This document shows, piece by piece, positions 30,089 through 39,547 of a stretch of 48,007 nt of DNA; position 1 is the stretch's first letter; every line of letters begins with the position of its first letter. The position numbers and the translations under genes were made by a program. Source of the DNA: CALMFQ01 sp964495595 (lineage in GTDB: Bacteria; Pseudomonadota; Gammaproteobacteria; Burkholderiales; SCOH01); the NCBI GenBank assembly GCA_964495595.1, contig CAZBWH010000016.1, forward strand, positions 1-48,007, read 5' to 3'. The notes under the pieces were generated by a model. It saw nothing but the letters and a program-made list of their open reading frames with translations, had not been told where the DNA came from and ran no database searches.

Positions 30089-32257
30089 ATGGCGTTTAAT
30101 CTGAACAAACTCAAATCCATGTTTGGCAAAGGCGGGATCCCCGCAGCAGAGGCCGGGCAGAATTTCGATCCGTCGCGCACCGTTTCCATCATCGAGAAAC
30201 TGCGTGCCGCTGGCGAGGGTGAGGCTCCCGAGCCCTTGCCGCTCGTTGGTCATCTGCCGTTGCGTCGTCAGATGACCATTTTCATCGTGTCGATAGTGGT
30301 GTGCTTGGGGTTGTTCCTGATCACGGTTCTGGTGAATATCCGGTCATCCAACAACAATGCGGTCTATCGGGCTACGTCAACCGAGATGCAGATGTTGTCG
30401 CAGCGGATTGCCCGGTCAGCAGGGCAGGCTGTGCAGGGTAATGAGCAGGCGTTCGGTACGCTGGATAGTGCCTACAAGAAATTTGATGCTAACTTGACCT
30501 TGTTAATGGAGGGCGGGGGGGGGCTGCCCTCTTCGTCGGGTGAGCCAGGGGTCATTCTCAAAGACATCAAGAAGGTCTGGGATGCGTCGTTCCGGCCAAA
30601 CAATCGTGTGCCTACCGTCCAGACCATTCTGGAAAACAGGCAGGTGATTACTACGGTGACCAAAAGTGTGAGCGCGATCAACTCCAACGACGCCAAGTTG
30701 CTGGAGCAGACCCAGCAGCTGGTGTCGGCGTTGCGCGATAGCGGTGCCAGCTCTCATGAAATGGAACAGGCCCAGCAATTGGTATTGCTTACGCAGCGTA
30801 TGGCGAAGAACGCAAACGCCATGCTGGCCGGCGAGGTGATCAATCCCGAGGTTGTATTCCTGTTGGGTAAGGATACGAATACCTTCCGCGATACCGTTCA
30901 AGGCTTTCTGGAAGGTAGCGATGAGTTGCGCCTGTCCCCAGCCAAAAACGGTGAAGTCAAGACCAAGTTGCAGGAGGTTCGGACACTGTTCAAGGAGTTC
31001 GAGTCGGTTGTGAACACCTTCTCGCGCAATATGCAGAATCTGGTGAAGAGTCGCCTGGCGAACCAGACCATCTTCAAGGAGAGTGAGGTCTTGCTGACCG
31101 AAACAGTGAGGCTGGCGGAGGCTTACCAGTCTCAGGTTGGTGGCATCATCGCTTTCGTGTTCGAGTTGCTGTTCATTGCCGGCGCCCTGTATTCCCTGTA
31201 CTTGCTGATACGTGTTTATGGTGCGGAGGCGCAACGTCGCCGGCTCGAATCCGAGCGTGAAAACAAGCGCAACCAGGAGGCGATTTTGCGCTTGCTGAAC
31301 GAAATGTCGGATCTGGCTGACGGGGATCTGACCGTTAAGGCTTCGGTAACCGAAGACCTGACCGGTGCGATTGCTGACTCGATGAACTACACCATTGATG
31401 AACTGCGCAAGCTGATTTACGGCATCAACAAGGCAACCGAGCAGGTGACACTGGCTACCCAGCAGGCGCAAGCGACGTCGAATGAACTGCTTGAGGCAGC
31501 ACAGCGCCAGTCGGCTGAAATTGTGGGCACCAACAGCAAAGTGCAGGATATGGCGCGTTCAATCTCGGAAACGACGGCCAGCGCGGTAGAGTCAGCCAAG
31601 GTGGCAGAGCAGTCGCTGATGGCTGCAGAAAAAGGTACGCAGGCAGTAGAAAACCAGATCAAGGGCATGAACGAGATTCGTGAGCAGATCCAGGAGACTG
31701 CGAAGCGCATCAAGCGGCTGGGTGAAAGCTCGCAGGAAATCGGCGAAATCGTGGAGCTGATCTCCGATATTACGGAGCAAACCAACGTGCTGGCATTGAA
31801 TGCAGCGATCCAGGCTGCATCAGCGGGTGAAGCGGGGCGTGGATTTACCGTGGTGGCTGAAGAGGTGCAGCGGCTGGCCGAGCGGTCGGCTGAAGCGACC
31901 AAGCAGATTGGCGCCATTGTGAAAACGATTCAGTCTGATACCCATGATGCCGTTGCGGCGATGGAATTGTCGACCCAGGGTGTGGTGGAAGGTGCCAAGT
32001 TGTCCGATGCCGCCGGCCAGGCGCTACTTGAAATCGGTGAGGTTTCGAAAGCGCTGGCAGAGCGGATTCAGAGCATTTCCGTGCGTACCGTCGAACAGCG
32101 CGAGGTGGCCGAACGGGTATCTCAGAGCATGACCGATATCCTGAACATTACGGAACAAACTACGACAGGTACCAAGCAGACTGCAGTGTCGATTGGCCAG
32201 CTCATCGGGTTGGCTGCGGAGCTGAAAGGTTCCGTTGCAGGCTTCAAACTCTCTTAA
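30089..32257 (+). CDS. pilJ: Twitching methyl-accepting chemoreceptor PilJ
   Basis: A 722-residue receptor of the Pil-Chp system. A cytoplasmic N-terminal stretch precedes membrane helix 1 (MTIFIVSIVVCLGLFLITVL, about 61-82). The periplasmic region carries two PilJ-type domains with paired SQRIARSAGQAVQGNEQAF and LTQRMAKNANAMLAGEV repeats, and helix 2 is IIAFVFELLFIAGALYSLYL. A HAMP-like region and a long coiled coil follow, with the MCP hairpin tip LALNAAIQAASAGEAGRGF. It binds pilin in relatives. No C-terminal CheR-docking pentapeptide is obvious. It ends 12 bp before chpA. Confidence 0.94.
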   Translation: MAFNLNKLKSMFGKGGIPAAEAGQNFDPSRTVSIIEKLRAAGEGEAPEPLPLVGHLPLRRQMTIFIVSIVVCLGLFLITVLVNIRSSNNNAVYRATSTEMQMLSQRIARSAGQAVQGNEQAFGTLDSAYKKFDANLTLLMEGGGGLPSSSGEPGVILKDIKKVWDASFRPNNRVPTVQTILENRQVITTVTKSVSAINSNDAKLLEQTQQLVSALRDSGASSHEMEQAQQLVLLTQRMAKNANAMLAGEVINPEVVFLLGKDTNTFRDTVQGFLEGSDELRLSPAKNGEVKTKLQEVRTLFKEFESVVNTFSRNMQNLVKSRLANQTIFKESEVLLTETVRLAEAYQSQVGGIIAFVFELLFIAGALYSLYLLIRVYGAEAQRRRLESERENKRNQEAILRLLNEMSDLADGDLTVKASVTEDLTGAIADSMNYTIDELRKLIYGINKATEQVTLATQQAQATSNELLEAAQRQSAEIVGTNSKVQDMARSISETTASAVESAKVAEQSLMAAEKGTQAVENQIKGMNEIREQIQETAKRIKRLGESSQEIGEIVELISDITEQTNVLALNAAIQAASAGEAGRGFTVVAEEVQRLAERSAEATKQIGAIVKTIQSDTHDAVAAMELSTQGVVEGAKLSDAAGQALLEIGEVSKALAERIQSISVRTVEQREVAERVSQSMTDILNITEQTTTGTKQTAVSIGQLIGLAAELKGSVAGFKLS

Positions 32258-32269
32258 GCAGGCGGTGTC

Positions 32270-35200
32270 ATGGGCGCACACAACGAGATTGATGTAGGGT
32301 CACTGGTTTGGGTAAAGGGAGAAATCGATCAGGCCATCGAGCGTGCCCGCCAGTGCCTGGGCCAGTTCGGACTGAACAGTAGCGACGTGTCGCAGTTGAA
32401 GTTCGCCCGAACCCATCTGCATCAGGTGACTGGCGCAGTGCAAATGGTCGGACTGGATGGGGTCGCCCGTTTTTGTGAGGAGATCGAATCGCTGGTCGGT
32501 GCAGGCGAGCGGGGTGAAGCGGCGCTTCCCGGAGAGGGCATTGCTGCAATTGAGCAGGCTTTGGGCGATCTGGGGCGTTATCTGGAAGATTTGCTCAATG
32601 GTGCGTCAGATCACCCGCTCAAGCTTTATCCGGCTTACGAGCGACTTAAAGTTGCGCGAGGGGCACAAAAGTTTTCTCCGAGCGAGTTGTTTTTCCCGAG
32701 TCTGGACGTATTCAGCCTGCCGGCCAACGCCTCCCCTACCGTTCAGGATTCGGAGTTACCTGCTTTTGTCAAAGCGCAGCGTTCCCGTTACGAACTGGGA
32801 TTGTTGAAGTGGCTACGAGGTGCGACGCATGATGGGTTGCAGATCATGCGCCAGACGCTGGAGGCAATCAGTCAGGCAGTGAAGTCCCCTCGGCAGCGGA
32901 CATTCTGGTGGACGGCAAGTGGCCTGATTGATGCCATTCAGCATGATGCGCTGGAAGTCGATTACTCCGCCAAGCAAATTTTTGCCAGGATAAACATCCA
33001 GTTGCGACGACTGGCCGAAGGGTCGCAAACCGTTGCCGAGCGCTTGCAACGCGACATCCTGTACTTCCTGGCCAAAAGCCAGCCAAAAATCGAAACCGTG
33101 AGGGCCATTCGGGAAGCCTTTGTGCTGGACGAGCTGATGCCAGAGGCTGTTTCGATCGAACACGGTGATGCCGCTGCGATCCAGAAAACCGCCCGTGAGG
33201 CGAAGGATCTGTTGAATCAGGCAAAGGATGCTTGGATTCGCTTCTCCAGTGGCAGCCCAGATCGCTTGCAGGGTTTGCGCGATACGCTGGCCGATCTGCG
33301 CGATAAGAGTGCTGCACTTGCCATCGACGGTGTTCCCGCGATGTTTCACGCGCTTGGTAGTGCGATCGACTCTCTGTCTGCCTCAGCGGTTCCAGAGTCA
33401 GCCTCTATGGATATCGCTACTGCTTTCCTGTTGCTGGAAGGTATCTACGACCGGCCGCTACAGCAATCACCGGATTTGCCGGACCAACTGGATGCCATGA
33501 CCCGCCGCTTGCAGGCGCTGGCCAATCCTGCGCTTGCCGATCATTCATTGCCGGGTTTGCCGCAACTGGATCAGCTGAGCCGCGATGCGCAAGCCAGAAT
33601 GCTGCATTCGCAACTGATCCATGAAATACAGGTCAATTTGCAGCACATCGAGCAAGTCCTGGATGCGTTCTTCCGCGACAACTACAAGCGGGACGAGCTG
33701 CCCGGACTGGCGCCATATTTCCGCCAGGTTTATGGCGCGCTGTCGATGGTTGAGCTGGGCAAGGCGGCCGAATTGCTGCTGCTTGCCCAGGACGAGGTTC
33801 GCAAGTACGAGAAGCTCGCAGCCGAAGTTGAACAGGGCGACTTGGAGCAGATTGCCGAGATGCTGTCGACACTGGGCTTCTACATCGAGCAAAGCCAGTT
33901 TGACAAACCGAACAAGGACGAAATTCTCGATGCCTTGCTGCGCCGTTTGCGTGGAGAGGAAATCGAGCCAGAGCCACAAGTGCTTGCCGAGCCAGTCAGC
34001 GTCGAAGCTGAAGTCTCCCAGCAGAAGCAGCAGGCCCAAGAGCTGCTCGAGTCCTTGCGGGAAAACCCGGAAGACGAATCGGTTCAGCAGCAGTTACGGT
34101 CAACTTTGCAGACCCTGCAGCAAAATGCTGATCTGATAGCCGACAACGATCTGATTGCACAGAGCGCCGCTGCACTGGATGTGTTGAAGACAGGTCATGG
34201 TGGCAGTAGCGAACAGCTTGCCGCAGCGGTGGCCGGGATGGTTGGTGAGCGCCCCGCAACCGGGACGGCTCACAAGTCGGCGCCAGTTAGCGACGAGGCG
34301 GTCGATGCCGAGTTGCTGGAGGTGTATCTCGAAGAGGCTGTCGAGGTGCTGGCCAACATTCACGGCAATCAGCAGCTGTGCAAGGCTAATCCGCGCGACA
34401 AGGAGGCGCTGACCGTAATCCGCCGCAGCTTCCATACCCTGAAGGGGTCGGGCCGGATGGTTGGCCTTAATCACCTAGGCGAAGTGGCTTGGGCCATTGA
34501 ACAGGTGATGAACAAATGGCTGCAGGATGATTTGCCTGCCAGCCCTGCGTTGATGCACCTCATCTCGATGTCGCATCACGCCTTCTCTGGATGGGTGACC
34601 GAACTACGCGAGCGGGGAAGCGCTGCAGTTGAAGCAAGCGACATCCTGCAACTGGCTGAAGCATTGAAAAATGGCAATGAGCCCGAATCGCTGCCCGCCT
34701 TTGGTGACCGTGTGGTTGTGCCAGCCCCGGCCGCTGAGGCAGCCCTGCCAGTCATGGAAGATGAGGTTTTGTCGGTTGAAGTACCCGAGGGCGCGCTGGC
34801 CGGCGCCGAGCCAGCCGAACCAGAATTGCCCGTACTGGAACTGGCCATTGACAGCCAGGCAGATCAGCAGCCTTCCCCAGCGTTGGCCATGCTCCCTGAG
34901 CTGGAGCCCGTCTCATTGCCGGAGCTGGAGCCCGGCTTGGCGACTTTGCCTGTTCCGGAATTTGAGCAGGAAGCTGTATCTCTGGTGGTAGACGAACCCG
35001 TTCTGGCGCTACAGCAGGACGATCTGCTGCTCGAAGAAGCGGTAACAGACCAGGTTTCACCGATGAGTGAGTCGATGATCTTGGGCGATCTGGGTTCCTC
35101 ACAGGAGGGCGATGGGCCTGCCGCAGAGTTGACGCTGGATTGGCCGCAGGAAGCAGAGTCTGCCGATTTGCCGCTGGTTGATTTGACTGCCGCGCCGGTC

Positions 35201-38200
35201 GATGGGCTGGATGAGATTACCCTTTCCGAAGATGGCTTTGATGCTATTGGGGAAATCACGCTGCAGGAGGGCACGTCTCCTGCTGGGCCGTTTGATGCGG
35301 TGCTGTCGGTGGAAGATCCGGATGCGGACATTCAGATCGGGCCGGTCAGTATGTCTCCGGTGTTGTACGATATTTTCACCAAAGAGGCCGAGCAGCGGCT
35401 GAGTCGTCTGCATACCGAGCTGGGGGCGCTGGAAGCCGCTCCCAATACCCCGGCCTCCGACAATCTGCTGCATTCGGCGCATACGCTGTGTGGCATTTAT
35501 CGTACTGCGGGATTTGCCGATATCGGCGAGCTGGGGCATGCGCTGGAGCTGTGTATTGCCGGGCAAATGAAAGCCGCCGAACTGTTTACTGCCGAAGATT
35601 GTCATGTCGTTCATCAGGCGGTCGAATCCATGGAGCGTAGCCTGGAGTCAATCCGGTCGCGGGAGATGCCTGCTTCCGAGCCCGCCTTGTGCGAAGCGTT
35701 GGGCCGGATTGTCGAACGGCTGCGCGCACCCAGTAATGAGCTGCTTGTCATCGAGCCGCTCGACGACATGATCGTAATTGAAGAAGAGCCGGACCTGCTC
35801 GCTGTAGATGTTGCTGAGCCTGCCACAGAAACACTGATCGATCCTGCCCAGGATGCGGCCGTACTCGAGCTGCACGATGCGGATGAAATCCAGATTGCTT
35901 TCTCTGAAGAGTTGCTGGAGGCCGCTCCCGCTGCGCTTGCCGAATCCAGCGGCAGTGAGCAGCCCGAAGCAGGGCAGGCGCGTATTGAGCCTGCTGTTGA
36001 CGTGTCGGTAGCAGACGATTTCCAGGTGCTGCAGGGTGGCGAGCCGGCGCAGGCAGAGGCTGGTGCGGGGCAAGGGGCAGGTGTGTCGACCGCGGAGGCT
36101 GCGTTTGCTGTTCAGGACGACATCGACACCCAGTTGCTCGAGGTTTTTCTCGAAGAAGCCAATGAGCTCCAGCCGAAAATCAGCAAGACTTTGCGCGACT
36201 GGCGGCAACAGCCTTCGGCTGACGGCATGTCCCAGTCGCTGCAGCGCCTGCTGCACACCCTGAAGGGCAGCGCCCGGATGACCGGGGCCATGAGACTGGG
36301 TGAGGCAACCCACAACCTCGAAGCACAAGTGATTGCTTTGGGCGACCAGGTTCCGGGCACTGAGCATTTCGACGAATTCGAGGCCGGCTTCGACATCATC
36401 AACGAGTTGCTGGACATTCTGCAGGGCAAGCCGGAAGCCGCTGCACCTGTTCCCGCTGCGGGTGCTTCGCCTGTCGCCCAGCCGGCTGCCTCTGCCGCCC
36501 TGGCGCAGCCGATTGGCGGGCCGAGCGAGGCGGAGTTGGCCAAGTCGACCTTGCGGGTTCGCGCCGACCTGGTCGACAGGCTGGTGAACCAGGCGGGCGA
36601 GGTGGCGATTGCGCGTTCGCGAATGGAAGCGGAAATGCAGGCGCTGAAGCAATCGCTGCTTGATCTGACCGACAACGTTGCCCGCCTGCGGGGCCAGTTG
36701 CGCGAAATCGAGATTCAGGCTGAAAGCCAGATGCAGTCACGCTTGTCGCACATCAAGCAGGAGCACGAAGGATTCGATCCGCTGGAATTTGACCGCTTCA
36801 GCCGCTTGCAGGAATTGACCCGTTTCATGGCCGAGAGCGTCAATGACGTGGCGACGGTGCAGCACAACCTGTTGAAGAATCTGGATGAGACCGAGTCGGC
36901 ATTGCTCGCCCAGGGCAGAATGACCAAGGACCTGCAGCAGGAGCTGATGCGAATTCGCATGGTGCCGTTCTCCAGCGTTTCGGAACGTTTGTACCGTATC
37001 GTTCGCCAGGCGGGCAAGGAAGTCGGCAAAAAGGTCAACCTGGAAATGCGCGGTGGCCGGGTGGAAATCGACCGCTCGATGCTGGAGAAACTGACCGCGC
37101 CGTTCGAGCACATGTTGCGCAATTCGATCGATCACGGGCTGGAAAGCCGCGACAAGCGCGAAGCCGCCGGCAAGCCAGAAGTGGGTGAGATCGTGCTCAG
37201 CCTGAAGCAGGAGGGCAATGAGCTCGGTTTGACCTTGTCGGACGATGGGGCTGGCCTCAATCTGCCGAAAATCCTGCAGAAGGCTCAGGAAAAAGGGCTG
37301 GTCGGCCCGGACGACAAGCTGACCAATGAACAGATCATGTACCTGATCTTTGAGCCAGGATTTTCGACGGCCGATGCCGTGACCCAGCTTTCCGGCCGGG
37401 GGATCGGCATGGATGTGGTCAAGAACGAGATCAGTGATCTTGGCGGGCGGATTCAGGTCGATTCCGAGCCTGGCAAGGGTACAACCTTCTCGCTGCATCT
37501 GCCGTTGACGCTGGCCGTGACGCAGACCGTGCTGGTCATGGCCGGCACCCGCAAGTACGCCATTCCTTCGGTCATGGTGGAGCAGGTGCAGGAACTGAAA
37601 CTGTCTGATCTTGAGGCTTTGTACGAGCAGAAAAAAGTGAGCTGGATGGGGATTGACTACCCGTTCGCTTATCTGCCGCGTCTGCTTGGTGATTTTGAGC
37701 ATGTGCCGGAAACCAAGCGTTTCAGTACCGTGATGCTGTTGCGTAGCGGTAACCAGCGTATCGCCCTGCATGTCGATGAACTAGTCAAAAATCAGGAGGT
37801 GGTGGTCAAGAACATCGGCCCGCAGCTGGCCAGGGTGCCAGGTGTGGCGGGTGCGACGGTGCTGGGTAACGGCGACATTGTGCTGATCCTCAATCCCTTG
37901 TTGCTGGTCAGCCGGGTGGAGGCCGCCAGCCAGGTGCCACAGACTTCCGGGCCGACGCCGGCGCAGCTGCAGACCGAGCGACTGGCGATGGTGCCGGTCG
38001 TGATGGTCGTCGATGATTCACTGACGGTGCGCAAGATCACCGGCCGTTTGCTGGCTCGGGAGGGGTATCAGGTGATTACGGCCAAGGACGGGGTCGATGC
38101 CTTGCAGCAAATCATCGACGTGGTTCCCGATGTGATGCTGGTGGATATCGAAATGCCGCGGATGGATGGCTTCGAGCTGACACGTCATATTCGCGCTGAC

Positions 38201-38374
38201 GAAAAAACCCGCCACATTCCGATCGTCATGATTACCTCGCGCACGGCGGAAAAACATCGTAACTACGCCAAAGAGCTGGGTGTGAATGTCTTTCTCGGCA
38301 AGCCATATCAGGAAGAAGAGCTGCTCGGCCACATCAATACGTTTGTTGCTGACAAGAAGCAACGTCTGCGGTAA
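32270..38374 (+). CDS. chpA: Hybrid chemotaxis histidine kinase ChpA (multi-Hpt CheA with receiver)
   Basis: A 2034-residue kinase of the twitching system. Phosphotransfer-like domains occur in order: a degenerate unit near residue 51 (HQVTGAVQM); one near 486 whose histidine position is Gln (RQVYGALSM); a canonical one at His722 (HTLKGSGRMVG); a variant at His1071 (HTLCGIYRTAG); and a canonical one at His1329 (HTLKGSARMTG). Acidic Pro/Glu-rich linkers separate them. The CheA dimerisation region, the ATPase (HMLRNSIDHGLE from 1614, DDGAGL, GRGIGMDVVKNEI), a CheW domain and a C-terminal receiver with Asp1959 follow. The pilK methyltransferase gene usual between pilJ and chpA in Pseudomonas is missing. 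A palindromic terminator follows. Confidence 0.95.
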   Translation: MGAHNEIDVGSLVWVKGEIDQAIERARQCLGQFGLNSSDVSQLKFARTHLHQVTGAVQMVGLDGVARFCEEIESLVGAGERGEAALPGEGIAAIEQALGDLGRYLEDLLNGASDHPLKLYPAYERLKVARGAQKFSPSELFFPSLDVFSLPANASPTVQDSELPAFVKAQRSRYELGLLKWLRGATHDGLQIMRQTLEAISQAVKSPRQRTFWWTASGLIDAIQHDALEVDYSAKQIFARINIQLRRLAEGSQTVAERLQRDILYFLAKSQPKIETVRAIREAFVLDELMPEAVSIEHGDAAAIQKTAREAKDLLNQAKDAWIRFSSGSPDRLQGLRDTLADLRDKSAALAIDGVPAMFHALGSAIDSLSASAVPESASMDIATAFLLLEGIYDRPLQQSPDLPDQLDAMTRRLQALANPALADHSLPGLPQLDQLSRDAQARMLHSQLIHEIQVNLQHIEQVLDAFFRDNYKRDELPGLAPYFRQVYGALSMVELGKAAELLLLAQDEVRKYEKLAAEVEQGDLEQIAEMLSTLGFYIEQSQFDKPNKDEILDALLRRLRGEEIEPEPQVLAEPVSVEAEVSQQKQQAQELLESLRENPEDESVQQQLRSTLQTLQQNADLIADNDLIAQSAAALDVLKTGHGGSSEQLAAAVAGMVGERPATGTAHKSAPVSDEAVDAELLEVYLEEAVEVLANIHGNQQLCKANPRDKEALTVIRRSFHTLKGSGRMVGLNHLGEVAWAIEQVMNKWLQDDLPASPALMHLISMSHHAFSGWVTELRERGSAAVEASDILQLAEALKNGNEPESLPAFGDRVVVPAPAAEAALPVMEDEVLSVEVPEGALAGAEPAEPELPVLELAIDSQADQQPSPALAMLPELEPVSLPELEPGLATLPVPEFEQEAVSLVVDEPVLALQQDDLLLEEAVTDQVSPMSESMILGDLGSSQEGDGPAAELTLDWPQEAESADLPLVDLTAAPVDGLDEITLSEDGFDAIGEITLQEGTSPAGPFDAVLSVEDPDADIQIGPVSMSPVLYDIFTKEAEQRLSRLHTELGALEAAPNTPASDNLLHSAHTLCGIYRTAGFADIGELGHALELCIAGQMKAAELFTAEDCHVVHQAVESMERSLESIRSREMPASEPALCEALGRIVERLRAPSNELLVIEPLDDMIVIEEEPDLLAVDVAEPATETLIDPAQDAAVLELHDADEIQIAFSEELLEAAPAALAESSGSEQPEAGQARIEPAVDVSVADDFQVLQGGEPAQAEAGAGQGAGVSTAEAAFAVQDDIDTQLLEVFLEEANELQPKISKTLRDWRQQPSADGMSQSLQRLLHTLKGSARMTGAMRLGEATHNLEAQVIALGDQVPGTEHFDEFEAGFDIINELLDILQGKPEAAAPVPAAGASPVAQPAASAALAQPIGGPSEAELAKSTLRVRADLVDRLVNQAGEVAIARSRMEAEMQALKQSLLDLTDNVARLRGQLREIEIQAESQMQSRLSHIKQEHEGFDPLEFDRFSRLQELTRFMAESVNDVATVQHNLLKNLDETESALLAQGRMTKDLQQELMRIRMVPFSSVSERLYRIVRQAGKEVGKKVNLEMRGGRVEIDRSMLEKLTAPFEHMLRNSIDHGLESRDKREAAGKPEVGEIVLSLKQEGNELGLTLSDDGAGLNLPKILQKAQEKGLVGPDDKLTNEQIMYLIFEPGFSTADAVTQLSGRGIGMDVVKNEISDLGGRIQVDSEPGKGTTFSLHLPLTLAVTQTVLVMAGTRKYAIPSVMVEQVQELKLSDLEALYEQKKVSWMGIDYPFAYLPRLLGDFEHVPETKRFSTVMLLRSGNQRIALHVDELVKNQEVVVKNIGPQLARVPGVAGATVLGNGDIVLILNPLLLVSRVEAASQVPQTSGPTPAQLQTERLAMVPVVMVVDDSLTVRKITGRLLAREGYQVITAKDGVDALQQIIDVVPDVMLVDIEMPRMDGFELTRHIRADEKTRHIPIVMITSRTAEKHRNYAKELGVNVFLGKPYQEEELLGHINTFVADKKQRLR

Positions 38375-38393
38375 CCACGCTGCCGGTTATGCG

Positions 38394-38440
38394 CCCCATT
38401 GAAAACGCCCCGTTGATTCAACGGGGCGTTTTCAATGGGG
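38394..38440. terminator. Bidirectional terminator, 47-nt perfect palindrome
   Basis: The 23-nt arm beginning CCCCATTGAAAACGCC (38394-38416) pairs exactly with 38418-38440 around a single T. The inner stem ends GGGGCG followed by TTTTC on both strands, so it can stop transcription of chpA and of the convergent fba operon. Confidence 0.88.
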
Positions 38441-38455
38441 CAGGCAGCGGTAGTG

Positions 38456-39520
38456 TCAGTTGATGACCTGATTCAATTCGCCCCTAGTGTACTGGTCTGC
38501 CATTTTTTCCAGTGAAACCGGCATGATCTTGCTGGCCTGGCCGGCGGCACCGAAGGCTTGGTAACGGGCAATGCAGATATCGCGCATTGCGGTGATGGTT
38601 TCTTTCAGATATTTGCGCGGGTCGAACTCGGCACGGTTTTGCGCCATGAAGCGACGAATGGCGCCGGTTGAGGCCAGGCGCAGATCGGTGTCGATGTTGA
38701 CCTTGCGGACACCGTACTTGATGGCTTCGACGATTTCTTCCACCGGCACGCCGTAGGTTTCCTTGATGTCGCCGCCGTGGTCGTTGATTACCTTCAGCCA
38801 TTCCTGCGGCACACTGCTGGAGCCGTGCATCACCAGATGGGTATTGGGAATGCGGGCGTGAATTTCCTTGATGCGGCTGATGGCCAGAATGTCGCCAGTG
38901 GGCGGGCGAGTGAACTTGTAAGCCCCGTGGCTGGTGCCGATTGCAATCGCCAGTGCATCGACGCCGGTGTCCTTGACGAAACGGGCGGCCTCTTCCGGAT
39001 CGGTCAGCAACTGGCTGTGATCCAGAGTGCCTTCGGCGCCCACGCCGTCCTCTTCGCCCGCCTGGCCGGTTTCCAGCGAGCCGAGGCAGCCGATTTCACC
39101 TTCAACCGATACACCGCAGGCATGTGCCAGCGCGACCACGTTGCGCGTCACAGCGACGTTGTAGTCGTAATCGGTTGGGGTCTTGCCGTCTTCAGCCAGT
39201 GAGCCGTCCATCATGACCGAGCTGAAACCAAGCTGGATCGAGCGTTGGCAGATAGCCGGGCTGGTGCCGTGATCCTGGTGCATGACCACCGGGATGTGCG
39301 GGAATTCTTCTACTGCAGCCAGGATCAGGTGGCGCAGGAACGGTGCGCCGGCGTACTTTCGCGCACCGGCCGAGGCCTGCACGATCACCGGGCTGTCGGT
39401 CTTGTCTGCCGCTTCCATGATGGCGCGCATCTGTTCCAGATTGTTGACGTTGAACGCAGGCAGGCCGTAGCCGAATTCTGCCGCATGATCCAGCAGTTGC
39501 CGCATCGAAACGAGAGCCAT
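38456..39520 (-). CDS. fba: Class II fructose-bisphosphate aldolase (Calvin-cycle subtype)
   Basis: A 354-residue zinc-dependent aldolase that interconverts fructose-1,6-bisphosphate with DHAP and GAP. It starts MALVSMRQLLDHAAEFGYGL. Metal and substrate residues appear in PVVMHQDHGTSP, VSVEGEIGCLGSLE, AIGTSHGAYKF and HLVMHGSSSVPQEW. It belongs to the subtype found in cbb operons (CbbA-like). It is the last gene of tkt-gap-pgk-fba and ends against the bidirectional terminator. Confidence 0.95.
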   Translation of the reverse strand: MALVSMRQLLDHAAEFGYGLPAFNVNNLEQMRAIMEAADKTDSPVIVQASAGARKYAGAPFLRHLILAAVEEFPHIPVVMHQDHGTSPAICQRSIQLGFSSVMMDGSLAEDGKTPTDYDYNVAVTRNVVALAHACGVSVEGEIGCLGSLETGQAGEEDGVGAEGTLDHSQLLTDPEEAARFVKDTGVDALAIAIGTSHGAYKFTRPPTGDILAISRIKEIHARIPNTHLVMHGSSSVPQEWLKVINDHGGDIKETYGVPVEEIVEAIKYGVRKVNIDTDLRLASTGAIRRFMAQNRAEFDPRKYLKETITAMRDICIARYQAFGAAGQASKIMPVSLEKMADQYTRGELNQVIN

Positions 39521-39547
39521 GATATTTCTCCAATTTTTTCCGGTAGA

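Noticed and set aside
30503..31471. 322-residue minus-strand frame opposite pilJ
   Set aside because: Shadow frame; pilJ has full domain content on the plus strand.
36737..37771. 344-residue minus-strand frame opposite chpA
   Set aside because: Shadow of the CheA catalytic core; no independent start signal or domain.
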